A stretch of 64,000 nucleotides of DNA from Ophioderma brevispina. Lineage: Eukaryota; Echinodermata; Ophiuroidea; Amphilepidida; Ophiodermatidae. Shown piece by piece: positions 10,470 to 24,180 of the stretch. Position 1 is the stretch's first letter, and each line of letters begins with the position of its first letter. The notes beneath the pieces were generated by a model. It was not told the origin of the DNA. It did no database searches and saw only the letters and a program-made list of their open reading frames with translations. Position numbers and translations under genes: made by a program. The DNA is taken from positions 1 to 64,000 of the forward strand of contig JAMKCH010022389.1 in assembly GCA_023653785.1 (NCBI GenBank), in the 5' to 3' direction.

Positions 10470-13400
10470 CACCAAATTCAATATGGCTACCCCAAAATGC
10501 AATATGACCCGAAATCATTAAATTGACCATAACTCATGAAGTATTTATGATCATGACATAATTCTGCATGGGCTCCATACCGAGTCCATATCTAACATTT
10601 CTAGTGTATTAACATGCTTACCAAACAAGATGGAAGACAATATGGCTGCTTTTTAGATCTTTAAAACCTACATAATCATTTATTCATAATCAACAATATG
10701 GCCGTCATTTTAAATTTGAGCATTTTGTCAAAACAAATATACATATACGAGTTTGTAATGTTCAAAAGACCTACACCTCAGACTTAACCCTAAAAGAAGA
10801 CGGGCTTTTTGGACCATCTCACCGGACGGGGGGGGGGGGGGATTCGGAAAACGGATTGATGAAATCATATGTGTGGTACCAATGGATAGCTAGACCTCCC
10901 GGTTCCATTGCTACCAAAAAAAGTACAAACATACTTGTATGACGTAGAGTGACGTCAAACATGACGTAATGCAAAAAAGGCGAAAAAATCTACAAAAATT
11001 GCAAAATTCGGTTTTCGCCATTTTTTGCCTCGATGGAGAACCATCGAGGCATATTAGAGGCGAGCGTAAAAACAAAGTCTTCTTTAGAGTCTAAGAAGAA
11101 GTAAAATTACTTTCTAGAATATTATTTTTTTATTGAATTCTGTCAGTTAGGTTTTTCTATGATTTTATACAGATGTTAGGAATTTTTTCGGAGATTTGTA
11201 AAAAGTAAAATACTTATTTTTCTCAAAGTTAGTTGGGGTTGTGTTTTACCTTTATGGCTTAGTACCCTTCAAACTGATGAAGATAGAGGCTACGCCGCGA
11301 TCGTTGCAATGATACGGGAATTACCGGTTTGCGCCTCGTACCCCGTATGCATGAGGCCGCTGAACCAGAGGCATGGCAGAGCGCGCGTATATAGTGAACA
11401 CTCGCTCACTGACCATGTAATGCGTCATTCGCACTGCGCTGAATACGCACACATTGCCTTGATACGAAAATCGAAAACATTCATTTTGCAACCCCTCAGA
11501 CCGCTAACGTACGGCTCTACCGCCTATATAGTTTGTCTATCTTAAGTGGAAGTGACGTCACTGCGACTTTTATGTTGGCGCAAGACAGAATTCGCGCGAG
11601 CTATGCTTGGAATCATAGCATGAGACGCACGCGAAAAAGGCGGCACGATCGAGACGCTTTAGTGGGAATGCAAAGACGCTAAGACGTTCCACCTTCAACT
11701 TGAGGTGAGACAAATTATAGTCCATTTCTCTTCCTCCGTGCAGTGATGTCCTAACATTTACGCACGCTAAGTCTTTAACGCACCGGCGTCAAATATGGCC
11801 GTTTTGTGTTCTTCTGCGCGTAAAAAAATAAAACGCTTTAAGCCAAGCAGCGCGCGGTTTCTGGTGCGACCATCAAATCCCTCGCACTGACCGTCACTGA
11901 CGGATTTTGGGTGGAGAAAATGGAGTCTACCTGTGTGAAATTGTGTTTTTTTTGCCGTTGATCTCAGTTGGTGGAAATTGAAATTGCAAATGTTTGTAAA
12001 CACAGGAATAAAAAGTTTCTAGTCCACAATTGCTTACGATTGTGCCCTTGGTTTATTAGAAAAACACAGTTGTAATGACAGGAGTATAGACAACGGAACA
12101 ACTTAAGAAGGAAAGAAAATGCATATTTGCGAGTGGTGATAACACCCCAATCGTTCAATTTACATACCATGATGCAAAAATATAAAATATTTTTGGACAG
12201 TTATCAAAACAATAAATATATTTCAATGCAAATACGCAGAAAAAGGGAAAAACAATATCTTCGTTTCTCTTTATCAAACTGCCTAGTCAGTAACCATAAA
12301 CCAATTCATTAATTTATAATAAAAATATAAATGCTACCATTTTTTGAGAGAGAGTTTTTGAGGGCACCCAAATATTGTGTCATAACAGTAATTTCAAATT
12401 GATAGACACTCAATAGATTTCTCACCTTGTTTTATAGTTGGCTACAGAATGTTCTTAAAAGAGAAAAAAAAATGAGTTTCATTGGCTTATATTTCATTAC
12501 TTAAACAGGTGGAATTTCATGATTTGATCCTAGAGAAAATTAGAAATTTCACAATTTTCACAAGAAACAATTTCTCAGCTTAATCCTTTCAGATGGGGAG
12601 TTGTTTTGAATGGAAAGCTTTACATCAATCAGTGCAAAAATCAGTACTTTCAATTTTTTAAAGGGCACACCTGATTTGTGAAATTCTCTCGTGGCACCTT
12701 TAGTGTTCATATTCTCTATAGCCATCGAGGCCAGTTTTGTTTTTAGAAGAGAGAACTTGTTCAAGCAACAAGTTTGATTTTTTTGGCCATGAGGTGTGTC
12801 AAAGTATGCTCACACTGATCTTACAACAAATAAATCAAAAAAATTAAATAAGACTAAAACATAGTGTAAACTGTATCATTAGCACAAAAAATGGATTTCT
12901 GCTGTCTGTGTAATTTCAATGGGAAATAGACTTTTCTTCGCACGCAGTGTGCGATTACGAACGCCGCGTCATAACGTAAGGCCGATTTGTTCAAAAAATG
13001 TCTTGAAATAGAAGCGCAAGGCTTCACAAAGAAAAACGTCATGCAGTTCGACTGAAAAAATAACAAATAGGTGAGATACGACCAACAAAATGTCGGGGTT
13101 AGCCCCCCCCCCCGGGCCCTTTAGGGTTAATTTAAACTTTGATCATAATTGTATGCTATAACTAAATACAATACATAGGTATCGTAATAAAGTTAAGAAG
13201 GTAAAAATGAGCCATTTGGCCCATCTTAATATTTTTGCATGCTAACCAGATAAGGATGTCAATGGCCAAATACTTATCACATACCTCAATTTACACTTTA
13301 TAAAACTAATTGTTGATATATATTCATATGTAATACAGATATATATAGGTTTTAAAATAAACTTTTAAGGTTTTATTTTTTTTATTTTTTGCTTGGAAAT

Positions 13401-16400
13401 GTTGATTTCAAAGAAATGCCAAATAAGGGTGTTTAGTGATCAAATATTAAGTATAAAGCAGAAAGCATACATAGACGATGGAATATGGCCTTCGACACTG
13501 CAAATGTGCAGAACACTTGGGGTCTTGATGTGTTTGAAATGCTTCTAGAGGTGTTAAAATACCCTTGCAGAGTGTGTTCACTTGTAACAGATGGAACACC
13601 TGCAGAACAGTTTTAGGGATTCAGGAATGTATTTTGTTATCATAAGGAAGTATATGAAAGAGTTAAGATCATTCCAATGATTCCGAGCTCATATTTGGCT
13701 TTGGCAGCCATATTGGTTTTGGGCAATGTAATGATAAACTGGCATTATATAACGACTTGGAAACACATTATCTCTAATAATTCAGAGAGTTTCATTGTTG
13801 GATATGGTGGCAGCCATATTGGATTTTCAAAATTGCCACTGCACGAAATTTTGCACACCCTCCAAAAAAAAGGAGGAAACTTTTTTTTTAAAAATTAAAA
13901 TCTATCGATAGAAAAAAGTCTGTACTCCTTTTCCATCCTTCGGGTGTATGCGCAAACTTCCACCTGATGACTAAAAAGCCTATACGGGCAAGGGAAGTAC
14001 AGGTTGAATTTAAAGTTGTCATTAAGTAATCATGTAACTACAGGAGGTCCCAAAAACTCCCAGATTTACTGCAAGTGGTCAACATTTTGTTGTCTGAAGA
14101 AAGCTACTTATTTTTTTATTTACACGTAAAATCTTTAGGGGTAGAAAAGGTGTTGGTGTGAATTTTATGCGCAAAAATGTTATATTCGTTTGCCATAATC
14201 AATTATACACAGTGCTATATGGGCTTACAAAATCACCGTGCGCACCTTTTTAGCTCTCACATCAAACGGATTGAAACATCGGTGGCACATTTTACAAATG
14301 AGATTTTTTGGCCAAGGACATAAATCAAGCATAAAAAAAAGATTATGGCTAAATCAGGCGACCCCCCCCCCCCCCTTTAACATGTTTTAAGCAAATAACA
14401 ACTTTTTAATATTTTAATATTATGAGATTGTAAGCTTCACCCATAATAACCGTAGATTGGTTTGGGTCTGTTCTAAATTCCTTATATCAATTAAGTTATG
14501 AGGGGGGTCGGGGTGGGGGGCCCCGGGGTCGCGGGATGCGCAGTGATGGGTATCAACCGTATAACCCATTTCTAAGGGTCATTGGTAGAAAAAAGTATAG
14601 CATTTCTAATAATTTTCTTCATATACCAATTTTCATGTTCTGATGCAGTTCGAGCAAACGAGCCCTATGTTGAAGGGACTCTGATGCACAAAAATTTGTC
14701 TCAGGATTTAATATGCGAAAAAAGGACCCAGTCGGGCGGATTATCTCCGTATTAAGATGTGAGTAGCCCCCCCCCCCCCCAAGTTATACTTGCTTACACA
14801 AATCAAATGGTGAAATTCCCGACACGAGATTAATTGAACTTAGGCCTATACTTCACAGTCAAACAGGCCCACTCAGCAGATTTCGTTATCCGTTATCATA
14901 CCTCGAGAAATGGATTAAAAATCGTATCTGATAGTCAAAGAGACTGACAGTGTCGTGCCGAAGATTTCTGATTAATCCCGATATCAGAGACAGAAAATTC
15001 TATAAAATACAAGTTCGTCTCTTTCAACTTCAATCCAGCGGACCTCGGGTTGTTAGCGAAAGATATCTGCTGCGCAGCTGATGCAAAGGTTAAGTTATAG
15101 TAGATTTCAATTAAGTGAGACTCCTTGAAAATTCCAATAGGGACGTATTGATATTGGGTCCAATCCCCGGCCCTGCGGAGGACTAGGCTTTGTGCCATTA
15201 CAAAACATATTGTGTCCCTGGTAAAAAGTACTGTACAGAATTGTTACTGGATTCTGATGCATTCAGTTCTACAATGGTCTGTAATGTAGAATGACTTAGG
15301 TCTGGTGCCCGAGATGTTAAATCGCTTTGCGCTAATCTCTTATATACAAGTTGAACATTTTTGAAGTCCAAATAAAAACTAGATGTTATGTGTGCATTAA
15401 TTAAAATGAAATATTTCTCCAATGCTCTGATAAGGAACGATATTTTGCCAGTGTCAAAGGTAAGTTGGTTCAAATAATACGTTTAATGAAATAATTGCTG
15501 TTGTTGTCATTCTGATAATTTCAATTTCAAACACCAAGCTATCTTAAGATGTGCAATAATTTTTTTTGGCAACATTTATTTTACTAGCTACATACTACAC
15601 ATTCTAGGAGTACCATAACTTTTTACCTTGTCATTTAAAATAGATTTCAATTACCTAAACGGTGAATTGACCGGACTAAAAACTTTTAATGAGTCTCACT
15701 TATTTTGAAATCTACTTAGCCCCCATAATCCTTTCTGAATATTTTTTAATATTCTCAATAATCATGATGTTAAGAAGATATATTAAAAAGTAATAAAAAT
15801 TGCAGTTGGTTTGTGTTATTGATATGGTAGGTCTTAAGACCAATCTATGGGATATACGATCGACTGTTTTAGAAAATAGCATGTATTCTGATGTTACGTC
15901 ATAAACGCTATTCAAGAATTTTAATCCAGTCTGTATAACATTCTTGGATTTACCTCAATACAAATAACAAAAAATAAGTAATTAAAAAAAAAAAAAAAAA
16001 AAAAAAATTTTACCAGAAATTTAATTCCCTTAGTTTGTTATGTGTTGCTCATTAGATTTTCTTGCTGAGCTTTTTTACAAAAAACTGAACATATTATATT
16101 TGTTTTCATACTAGCGTTATTTTTTCACGGCGTTGCCAAAATAATGGTTAAAAGAAAAGAGGTCTTTTATATTATTAAAAAAACATGGCATGATTTCGAT
16201 TGTTAAAAAATACACATGAAGATGGCAAATAACTAGCATTTATTGTATGAAGTAAAATTCAACAATCGACCGGGTATGCGGTGGAGAAAAACACTTCAAA
16301 TCATTTTCATCTGGGAGTGTAGGGCCATGTTATTTCCATTGAAAGATTTCAGGTGTTCTCACCTCCCCGATTTAGACTGAGTATTTTTTTCATGATGTAA

Positions 16401-18600
16401 AAGACAAAATATTTATCCTCATTCAATACAGTAAAATATTGAACTTCTATAGTGTGTGTTATTCAATTAACTTTGACCGTATTTTTCATTTATCATGTTT
16501 TATCGAAAGGAAGAAAGCGAACAAAAAAATCATGAAAGACCAAAATTGTATAAACTTATTGCTTAAAGCCACGATCAGTCAATTTATTTCAAATTCAAAA
16601 ATGCCCATGTGGTCTCTAAACCTGCTGTGCTTTGGTCATATTACGGACGCTTCTATAGGAATTGTTGCCTAATCGGATCCCGACTTTTAATTAGTAAACA
16701 TGAGCATACAAATCATGATTCTTGACAAATACGGGAAGTTAACGCCCTAGCAACTTACAGGGATCTTTACACAACCCAATTCCCAATACAACAGTGATGC
16801 AAAAAATGCAACTTTGAGGAAAAATCTGGGCGCGATTTATTTTAGCATTGAAAACAAATCGCTGATATAGGGCTTAACTTCATTTGTATTCAATTTTCCG
16901 CGTTTGCAAAAGAAACTTAGTGTCAAGGACCTGTATTTTAATGTTTATAGTTATTGTGAAAGAGGACTGGGATTGGTTACTCAAACCGAATCGTGGAGGT
17001 GATAAACACCTTGAATCTTTTCAACTGCATGGAATTAACAATGGCGCCGCCATACCGGACCGATTGTATCTGGAGCTCCCTGTTGTGAATATGTATCCAT
17101 TGGTCACTGTTATTACGGAAAGGAAAGTGAGTCGCCATTTGATTCATTTAAAGAAAATGTGCAAGTTGTATTTGCGAGATCAGACGGTTATATTACGATT
17201 GTAGTTATATTATGAATTTACACTTGGTTTCCCGCCCCTCTCCCCATGGTGACAACCAGAATTTGTTAGAGGCTAAGTCAGTGGGACAGTTGGTTATTGG
17301 TATACGTCATAGTCTAAGTACACGGCAGTATTTCATGAAAAGACAGACCTCGTTAAATCGATCCTTGGAAAGCTGTAACTGCGATGTATATTTATGTTTC
17401 AGAAACGACTGCATTAGTACTCAAAACGGTGTTCATAGCAAAAGTCGATCAGATCGCACTTTCTTAGTGTGAACATTTTTATAATTTCAACATAGGGCGA
17501 GTAGGAAGAACAGGGACGTGGTCTAGAATTAATTCAGTAAAAATACAAAAACTTGCATGGACATAAGACAATTTACACCAAGGAATATTATATTAGCCAC
17601 CTTGAAGGGCCTAGTTTCAAATCGAAGTCAGTTGGTCATTCCAACTTTACCTTCATATTCAGCAAAAGATTTTGGTTTTAATGGTTAAGATTTACATACC
17701 ACTATAGACATCGAGAACTCAAGGAAATGTTGATGGACCCAGTATGAAGAGTTTTAAAGGGAAATTACCACAACTCTAATGTGCACTTTCTTGCGTTTCA
17801 CTTGTTCAAACTAGGCCAATGGGATAAAACTTCCAGGAGTGGTTTTAGACAAAATTACTTGATTTACACACACAGAACCTGTTTCAGGACTTATTATTTC
17901 AGGATTGAGAGTTAACACATTTAGAAGCAAAACAAACATGCAAAAACATCATTTTTGACCAAAATTGAGGAGCGGGGACAAACCCCTTCTTTTTATAGCA
18001 AAATGTGCATAGCTCTTTAAAGTTGCCAAACTGAGAATGGCCATGTCTTTACCCACAAAAGCACCTGTCTGTTTAAGCCCGCCTTGGGCTTAAGCATGAG
18101 TTTCGCATGACGCAAAATTGTATGAGAATTACGCATAATTTTAAAGCAATCATCCATTCTTTAAATGTGCATTTCGTGATTTCCGCACTTCTGTTTAATT
18201 CACTGTTCACTAGATACCTTGAGAAAAGCTTATTCAAAACTTTTTACATGATCCCAACTTTGGAGTTTTTGTGTTATGAGCAAAAGGCTCGTGTTTTCCC
18301 ACGATTCCCATAGGCCACTGTGCTATAATTTCTGTCCGTTTACAGAAGCAAATTACAAAATTGTGAATTCTTACAAACACGATCGAATTTGCACGTAAAA
18401 TTTGGCACACATGGATTTTGGATTCACTAATGTGAACAGTTCAGATGATATGAAAATCTAAACTTTTTTTGAGGGTAAGTTCGGGGGGACGATGCTGGGA
18501 TCACGAAAATGCCCCTTAAGGTGAGTGTCACGTTAGCTGCGCGCACCAGTCTCAAGCAGATATTTTGCAAAAATTGTGAATTCGGTTCTCGCGTCCGCGC
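10470..18600. other. 8-kb stretch without a recognisable gene
   Basis: I saw no conserved domain and no convincing exon. The longest open frames (about 60-106 codons, for example at 16,884-17,204 and 15,198-15,473) resemble no family known to me. Contents that can be named are a perfect 11-bp stem with a 4-base loop at 11,026-11,051, a CpG-richer patch with a TGACGTCA-type site near 11,552, poly-G/C runs at 10,827, 13,100, 14,363 and 14,767, and a dispersed repeat at 14.2 kb. Confidence 0.55.
14195..14300 (+). repeat. dispersed repeat, copy related to 28.2-28.36 kb
   Basis: The words 'acacagtgctatatgggctt', 'acaaaatcac', 'tttttagctctc' and 'ggattgaaacatcgg' occur here in order. They reappear in reverse complement at about 28,265-28,360 with similar spacing. 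A shorter match to the first word is near 18,310. The parent element is not identified. Confidence 0.65.
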
Positions 18601-18601
18601 C

Positions 18602-19348
18602 GCGTACAAACCACCATGGCACGCCCAACGTATCAAATCATGGCGAGTTTTTCCCTCGCATGTCGAGTTTCACGCGCCGTGTATCGAGTTTTCCCTCGAC
18701 ATATATCGAGTGTGCAGCGTTATATTGGTCGAGTTTACAGCGCTATATGTCCAGTTTGCCATCTATACATCGAGTTGTTACTCTCTATATGGTGAGTTTG
18801 ACATTAAATCATGTCCCGTTTTCCTCATGTCAGAAAAACATCATGCCTAGTTTCAAAATCATGGCGAGGTTTCGCGCGCATGTCGAGTTCACGCGCTGTG
18901 TATCGAGTTTCCTCGCCATAATGTCGGAGTGTGGCACGCGTTATATGCGAGTTTACAGCGCGATTGTCCAGTTGCCTCTATACATCGAGTTTGCTCTCTA
19001 TATGGTGAGTTAAACATAAATCATGTCCAGTTTTCCTCAGGTCCAGAAAAAAATCATGCCGCGTTTCAAAATCATGTCGAGTTTACTATGTGAGAAAAAA
19101 CATGTACAGTTTGCACATGTTGAAAAAACTCAGTCCAGTTTTTTAAAAAACTCGGCATGATTTATTCCTGGCTGATGTATTTGGACATGATTAGAAACTC
19201 GGCACCAAGAGTTCAAACTGGATAGGCGCGCTGGACAACTCGACATATAGCGGGGGTAAACTCGCTAACAGGCATGAAACTCGACATGCGAGGGAAAACT
19301 CGCCATGATTTATACGTGGAGCGTGCCATAAACCACCCTTGCGTACGC
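18602..19348. mobile_element. inverted-repeat element built of CATGNCGAGTTT units
   Basis: The left terminus 'gcgtacaaaccaccatggca' pairs with the right terminus, which reads on the + strand 'tgccataaaccacccttg' then 'cgtacgc'. Inside the termini both arms continue with 'atcatggcgagttttccctc' and 'gcatgtcgagttt'. The interior repeats 'catg-cgagttt', 'tatcgagttt' or 'tatggtgagttt' more than a dozen times about 25-35 bp apart, first in one orientation and, after about 19,140, in the other. The open frames across it come from this repeat. It resembles a non-autonomous foldback/MITE, and no transposase is present. Confidence 0.75.
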
Positions 19349-20234
19349 TGATGTGCGACCTTCCGAAGGTAGCAAGCACGCTTTCGCCCTTTACCGTTTC
19401 CAACGAAGTACATGCAGTAGGCCTATGTGTGCATTCAAAAACATTAATGATTATTAAAAAAACTGAGCAAAGATATATTGACTACTTTAAACGGGCCACT
19501 CAAGTAACTAAATATCCTTTTTCCGAAATAAGCAGCTTCTGTCCTGATTTTTCAACCACTTTTTCAATGTCGTATCGGAAAGATTTTACCGAATTTCCGG
19601 AAGTAAAGTTAGGGACAGTGGCAACCCTGGTGCTTTTGTTTTAAGATTCTGATTTTTGCACCATTTTTAAACATCAAAACGTGGTTTATAGTTACCAACA
19701 AGGTTATTCCAATGCAGACAATCTGAGCTGTATTTTTTGCCGATTTAAAAACGCTATGACCATTTAAAGTCACAAAAATGCTGGGTTATAACGGCGGGAA
19801 TTTAAGACAGCACGGCCGTCAGGCGCAAGACGCACCTCGCGTCGCGCGGTGAATTTTGCTGCGGAATGAAGCGTGCGCGTGTTTTTAATGTACTTTTGCG
19901 CGGAACGAATTTGGAAAAAGAAAAATAATATTTGAAAAATGTAAACAAAGCGCTAATCTAGACCAGATGAAATTTCAATTATCTCATCTGGAGTTAGAGA
20001 CAAAATAATGTTATTCAATAGGCAGAAAATGTATTTTCATCACTTGCACCACATAATCAATTTTGAAGTTTCAAAGATAAAGTTATTTGAGAAAGAGACA
20101 AGCTTGAAATGGCGTGAAAAGTCACTTTTTTACTAAAAACGATTTCGTCAATGTTCAATTTTCGCAAAATTTGGCAAATTTTCAGAAAGGATAACTCCAA
20201 AAATACCGAAAAGGCAAGGTTTAACTATCCTACG

Positions 20235-20440
20235 ATAGCAATTGGCCTTCTCTAGGGACGGTTTCTCAATTTTCAGTTTTTCGATTTCTAATAAAGATAT
20301 TCTCCAATATCTACTCAAATTTTGGAAAAGAAAAGTAAAAATCACACTTTTTTTACATTTTTCCTTATATTCGAAAAGTAAGCTCTATTTTTAAAAAATG
20401 AAAAAACCGTCCCTAGACAAATTGTCTTGTTTCTAAAAAA
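20235..20440. repeat. short inverted repeat
   Basis: 'ttctctagggacggttt' at about 20,249 is complementary to 'aaaccgtccctagaca' at about 20,403, and the similarity continues for some 30 bases on the outer and inner sides. It may be a small or decayed MITE. No coding sequence is associated. Confidence 0.5.
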
Positions 20441-21976
20441 TAACATAAGAAATCATGAAAATTCAAATGTTTTGTTATGATATCTGAAATTTGGGGCAAA
20501 AATCGTGTTTTTTTTTCGTATTTTTCTCAAAATTACGGAAAGTTTTTACATAATCTGATGCCATCATCCGGTTCATCGTCCAATTTTTCTTTCAGAAATG
20601 TTATACTTTTACATAAATAATTAAATATTTGCAAAGTTACAAACCAAATAGATACTCGGACTCAAGGTTACACATGCCCTTAAAAGACGATCCAAGTATA
20701 TTTTGCCTGTGTAAAATCAAGAATATTCCGAAAAAAATTAATCATTTTAAGTACACTTTCATGTAGATATAAGACATTTTTTCGATTTACAACCGCAATT
20801 ATGTCATTTTATGGAAAAACGCTATTACTAAAAAGACGAGATATAATTCAGGTACTTTACGGTAGGAAATGCCGTAAAATAAAAAGGAATGTAATTATCT
20901 TTCGTGAAATTAACTCAATTACTGGGAACTTCATAATCATTTTAAAAAAACATGAAGAAGTGATGCAAAATCTTAAATCCACTATTCAACTGATATACTA
21001 AGGCTTTATTTTACATTTTACGCGGCTGATTTTCTTTCAAACCAAAAATCCACAGAATTTTTCCCCCCCCCCCCCCCCCGTGGCCAGCGCCATGCGCCTA
21101 TGGCCGGACAACCTTGCATAAAAAGGCGAATGCTCATGTTTTTTTAATTCCAATGACAACTTTATTAATATCGTTTAATCGTAAACGGAACGAAATTTGA
21201 CAACAGTATTCAGAAAATTGTAAGAGTATGGCCTATTTATCCAGCTAATAATGGTTTCAGAGTACACGCTTAAAATGCAATCAAATCTACGAACTTCTGG
21301 ACGCCCTTGCTTTCCCTCTCACTTTCCATAAACATTTTCTTCCCTTTCTACCCTAGTCTATTGATTTCTATAACATCCACAAGATAATACAACTAAAGAT
21401 AAACTTACAAAGAGGGAAAAAAACAATGCATCATAAGTTTTAATCAGTGCGGCACATTTTGCGTGCCTGTTTTGTTCGTGTGTCAGTAAGCGTTTGTCAT
21501 GAGTGAACTTGTGGCGTAACGTATTCGGTGACCCCTATTTTTCTTCAGTAATCGACAGATATTGTTAGTGCGCAACTTTTATTAAATTTGGACAAAAGTT
21601 ATCGAACGATTTTTGTTAATATTAAAAAATTTCTGAAAAATGAATTTCCATAGCGTGTGTACCAATTTGGAAAAAATAGGTGTTTTTAATAGATATTTTT
21701 CTCAAAAACAAGTTCGGTGACCCCATATTTTTATTTTGATATTGAAGTAATCGATGAAAGTTCTTTATAGAAATCTTAACAAAATCTATCGAACGGAGCT
21801 ATCGTGACCCAATCACCTTAAGGACATTTTTTAGTTGTTTCTGGATGACACCCTGACATAATTATAGCTAATTTATCATATACGAATTTAAAGTATTTTA
21901 CGGCTTTTAAAATTGGTCTGATTTGGTCTAATTATTCCTGTATCTATACATTATCAACAGGCGTAGATTAATCACA

Positions 21977-22233
21977 ATGTTCCGTCTGTCTGTACTTGTC
22001 GTGGTGTTTACGTGGGCTATGCGCCCCTGACTGCTGAAGAGGTGGCAAGCTTCGGGACCACGGGAGAAAAAGAGCAGAATACGGGTTTAATTGGATGGGT
22101 GAAGATTTACGCCAGCGGTAAACTGCGGACCATTGAATCAAACGGCATCCCAGACCACGAAACCCATGATGGACGTGGCAGGAGTAAATCCAAATTCCAT
22201 CCAGGAACAGAATTACAATTTCAAAGTCCCTCT
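21977..22233 (+). CDS. secreted YHYH-domain protein, first exon
   Basis: The ATG at 21,977 begins a short hydrophobic signal peptide (MFRLSVLVVVF). The next part, read one base out of frame from 22,012, is acidic and polar and ends with 'SKFHPGTELQFQSPS' before a good donor (tct|gtaagt) at 22,234, in phase 0. An N-terminal signal and this kind of upstream segment fit secreted proteins with the YHYH domain, whose conserved core lies in the exon at 24.2 kb. The break at about 22,005-22,011 needs a single base, probably in the TTT run, and may be a sequence error. The function of YHYH proteins in animals is unclear, so none is asserted. An additional exon may lie in the intron. Confidence 0.65.
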
Positions 22234-22502
22234 GTAAGTTGTTTATCTTATTTTGTATGCCAAAAAATTACACATTTATCGCATAATACCTGCCGCTTAA
22301 AAGGTCCATGGAATGTTTTAAACATTACTTATAATACCACCAAAAATGGCTTTATTCACAGTATGTATTGGTATCAATTGTACAATCGACATGAACAGTT
22401 CAATTAACAACCGTAATTTGATAAAAATGGGCCATAATTCATGTGTTTTGGACAAGCCTTCAAAGGAAATTCAAACGAAAGTGATTATCGCGCTGGCAGA
22501 GT

Positions 22503-22874
22503 GACCCCTGAAGTGACGTCAGAGTAGAAAATACGCAGTCTGGTCGTAAGCGTGGAACCCCATAACAATAACACGCTCGCGCGTGGCCCAGTTCTTGCAT
22601 GTATACGTACACAGACTTCTCGCGGTATGGGTGAGTATGTGTTGTATGGCATAATTTTTTTCGTTGATTTGGTGCCTTAAAATTAAGATAATAATTACGG
22701 CTGTATGGTGACGGCTGTTTTTCGTCGCCATGCAATGTGTCATGAAGTAACGTATGGTGTCGATGTCCTATTGGTCTTGCTGTTGTGCACGGCACTGTGC
22801 ACGTGTGACGATGTGTGCGGTTAGCCCACGGTGAGCTTGATTTCAACTTGTTACTCTGACGTCATTAAATGGGT
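22503..22874. mobile_element. CpG-rich MITE-like element with TGACGTCAGAGTA ends
   Basis: The left end 'tgacgtcagagta' (22,514) is the complement of 'tactctgacgtca' (22,844). The match extends outward to 'gacccctgaag' and 'ttaaatgggtc' on the two sides, with small differences. The interior is CpG-rich and has no matching open frame. The element lies in the first intron of the YHYH gene. Confidence 0.55.
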
Positions 22875-23690
22875 CAATCCAACTCCAGCATCTTGAGACG
22901 CATTCGCGAAAACAGCAGAAGGCCGTGTCCGTGGGGTATTTTGTCCTTGAAATTAACACTTTTCCGATGTTTATTTTAAAAATCTGTGTTGCGATGTGAT
23001 CAGGATACGTTGAGGCACGACAAAATGTAAGAAATTTAAGAAAAGTTTAATCAGACCGTGTCCAGGACCTTTAAGGGGTTTGACTGTTGATTTGTGTACG
23101 CACAAGCTGCTTACACCTTCAGCATTCTGTTTGGAAGACAGTCATGGACAAATGGAAGAATTTTATTTTGAGCTGCGAAGGTATCATGCGCAGATACCGC
23201 GAAAAACTGTGCGTGTTTGCGTTTATAAAATCGCGCCACTCTCTACGTCATGACGGTTCAGCTTGCAGCATGCCGAATGGGCGCGGATTTTTCTTGCGCC
23301 CAACAAGATGCCAATTTGAAAAAAGTGGCAAATTTCAGTGGTTTTCGGAGTGTAATGGAAAAAGTAAGTCGGTGCCCCTCATTTGTCTTTCAAATTTTGA
23401 AGAAACGGAATCGGGACTCACATATTTAGAAATTGAATTTTTTATCGAGAGGTTTTTATTTTGTAGGCATCTAACGTCAAATTGTGACTTTTTTCCCATA
23501 GACCTTTGGCGTGGTTTAAAAAGTACAACATACCTTTTTTGTTTTGGCTTATAGCTCAAAAACAAAGTCGGTGGACCCCCATTTTTTATTTCAGATTCTT
23601 ACTCAGCACCGTTGTAAATACCAATATATGTGAATTCTGGAAAATTTTATCGAGTAGATCCTAACCGCGTCAAACCCTTAGTCAAGTATC
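22860..23690. repeat. dispersed 'tcggtgacccc' repeat region
   Basis: A phrase of the form 'aaa-c-aagtcggtg-acccc' followed by a T-rich run occurs near 23,365 and 23,562, and also at 21,525, 21,715 and 27,752. At several copies it is followed by a 'gatat(t)gaagtaatcgat' or 'atcgaac/atcgagta' segment and then 'tgacc(c)aa.c.cctta'. The copies share order and spacing. The parental element is unknown. Confidence 0.5.
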
Positions 23691-24180
23691 TGTTTTTTTT
23701 TTTTGGTATAAACTTATGGCAACAGGGTAAACGCCCAAAATAAGAATCCGACCATTTGCAGAGCCACCGACTCTAATAAGAAACTGCTTTCTCTATCTCC
23801 ATGAAGCATGCAATCGTTGCACTAATTTATAAAATGTATGTTAGACAACTCTTTTTTTGATGCGGGTTTTGGCTTTAAACTTGAAGTTAAGCATACATTT
23901 AAAAAAAGTGACACTTAAAAAATGGGTGTCTAATTTGGGTCTTCAGACGAGCATGGAAATTTTTGCTGTTGCCGGTGCTATCACACTATTTATACAATGA
24001 TTTGCTAATTATGGTTTTGCATCTAGCAGCCTGCCACTTATAGTATGGACGATCCTGATGTCAGCGTATAACTGGCAATGTTGCCCTGGAAGCACACGTG
24101 GTGCGGACGTTACTATTATTATTATATTATTTATACATTCAGTTCTATAATGGTAGCCCTTCGTTTACTCTCATATTTAA

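Larger units (their letters stand above)
22234..24180 (+). other. intron of the YHYH gene
   Basis: It starts with gtaagt and runs to a pyrimidine-poor acceptor region before 24,181. It contains a CpG-rich inverted-repeat element (22.5-22.87 kb) and copies of a dispersed repeat marked by 'tcggtgacccc'. The 155-codon open frame at 23,087-23,554 has no domain I recognise and lies partly inside the repeat, so I do not call it a gene. Confidence 0.5.

Noticed and set aside
14935..15473. Two adjacent - strand open frames of 87 and 91 codons
   Set aside because: They are in line and nearly abutting, which drew attention, but no domain or splice signal supports them.
18576..19013. 145-codon open frame
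   Set aside because: It is produced by the CATGNCGAGTTT repeat of the foldback element.
23087..23554. 155-codon open frame on the + strand, the longest in the window
   Set aside because: No domain, no splice context, and it overlaps a dispersed repeat inside the YHYH intron.
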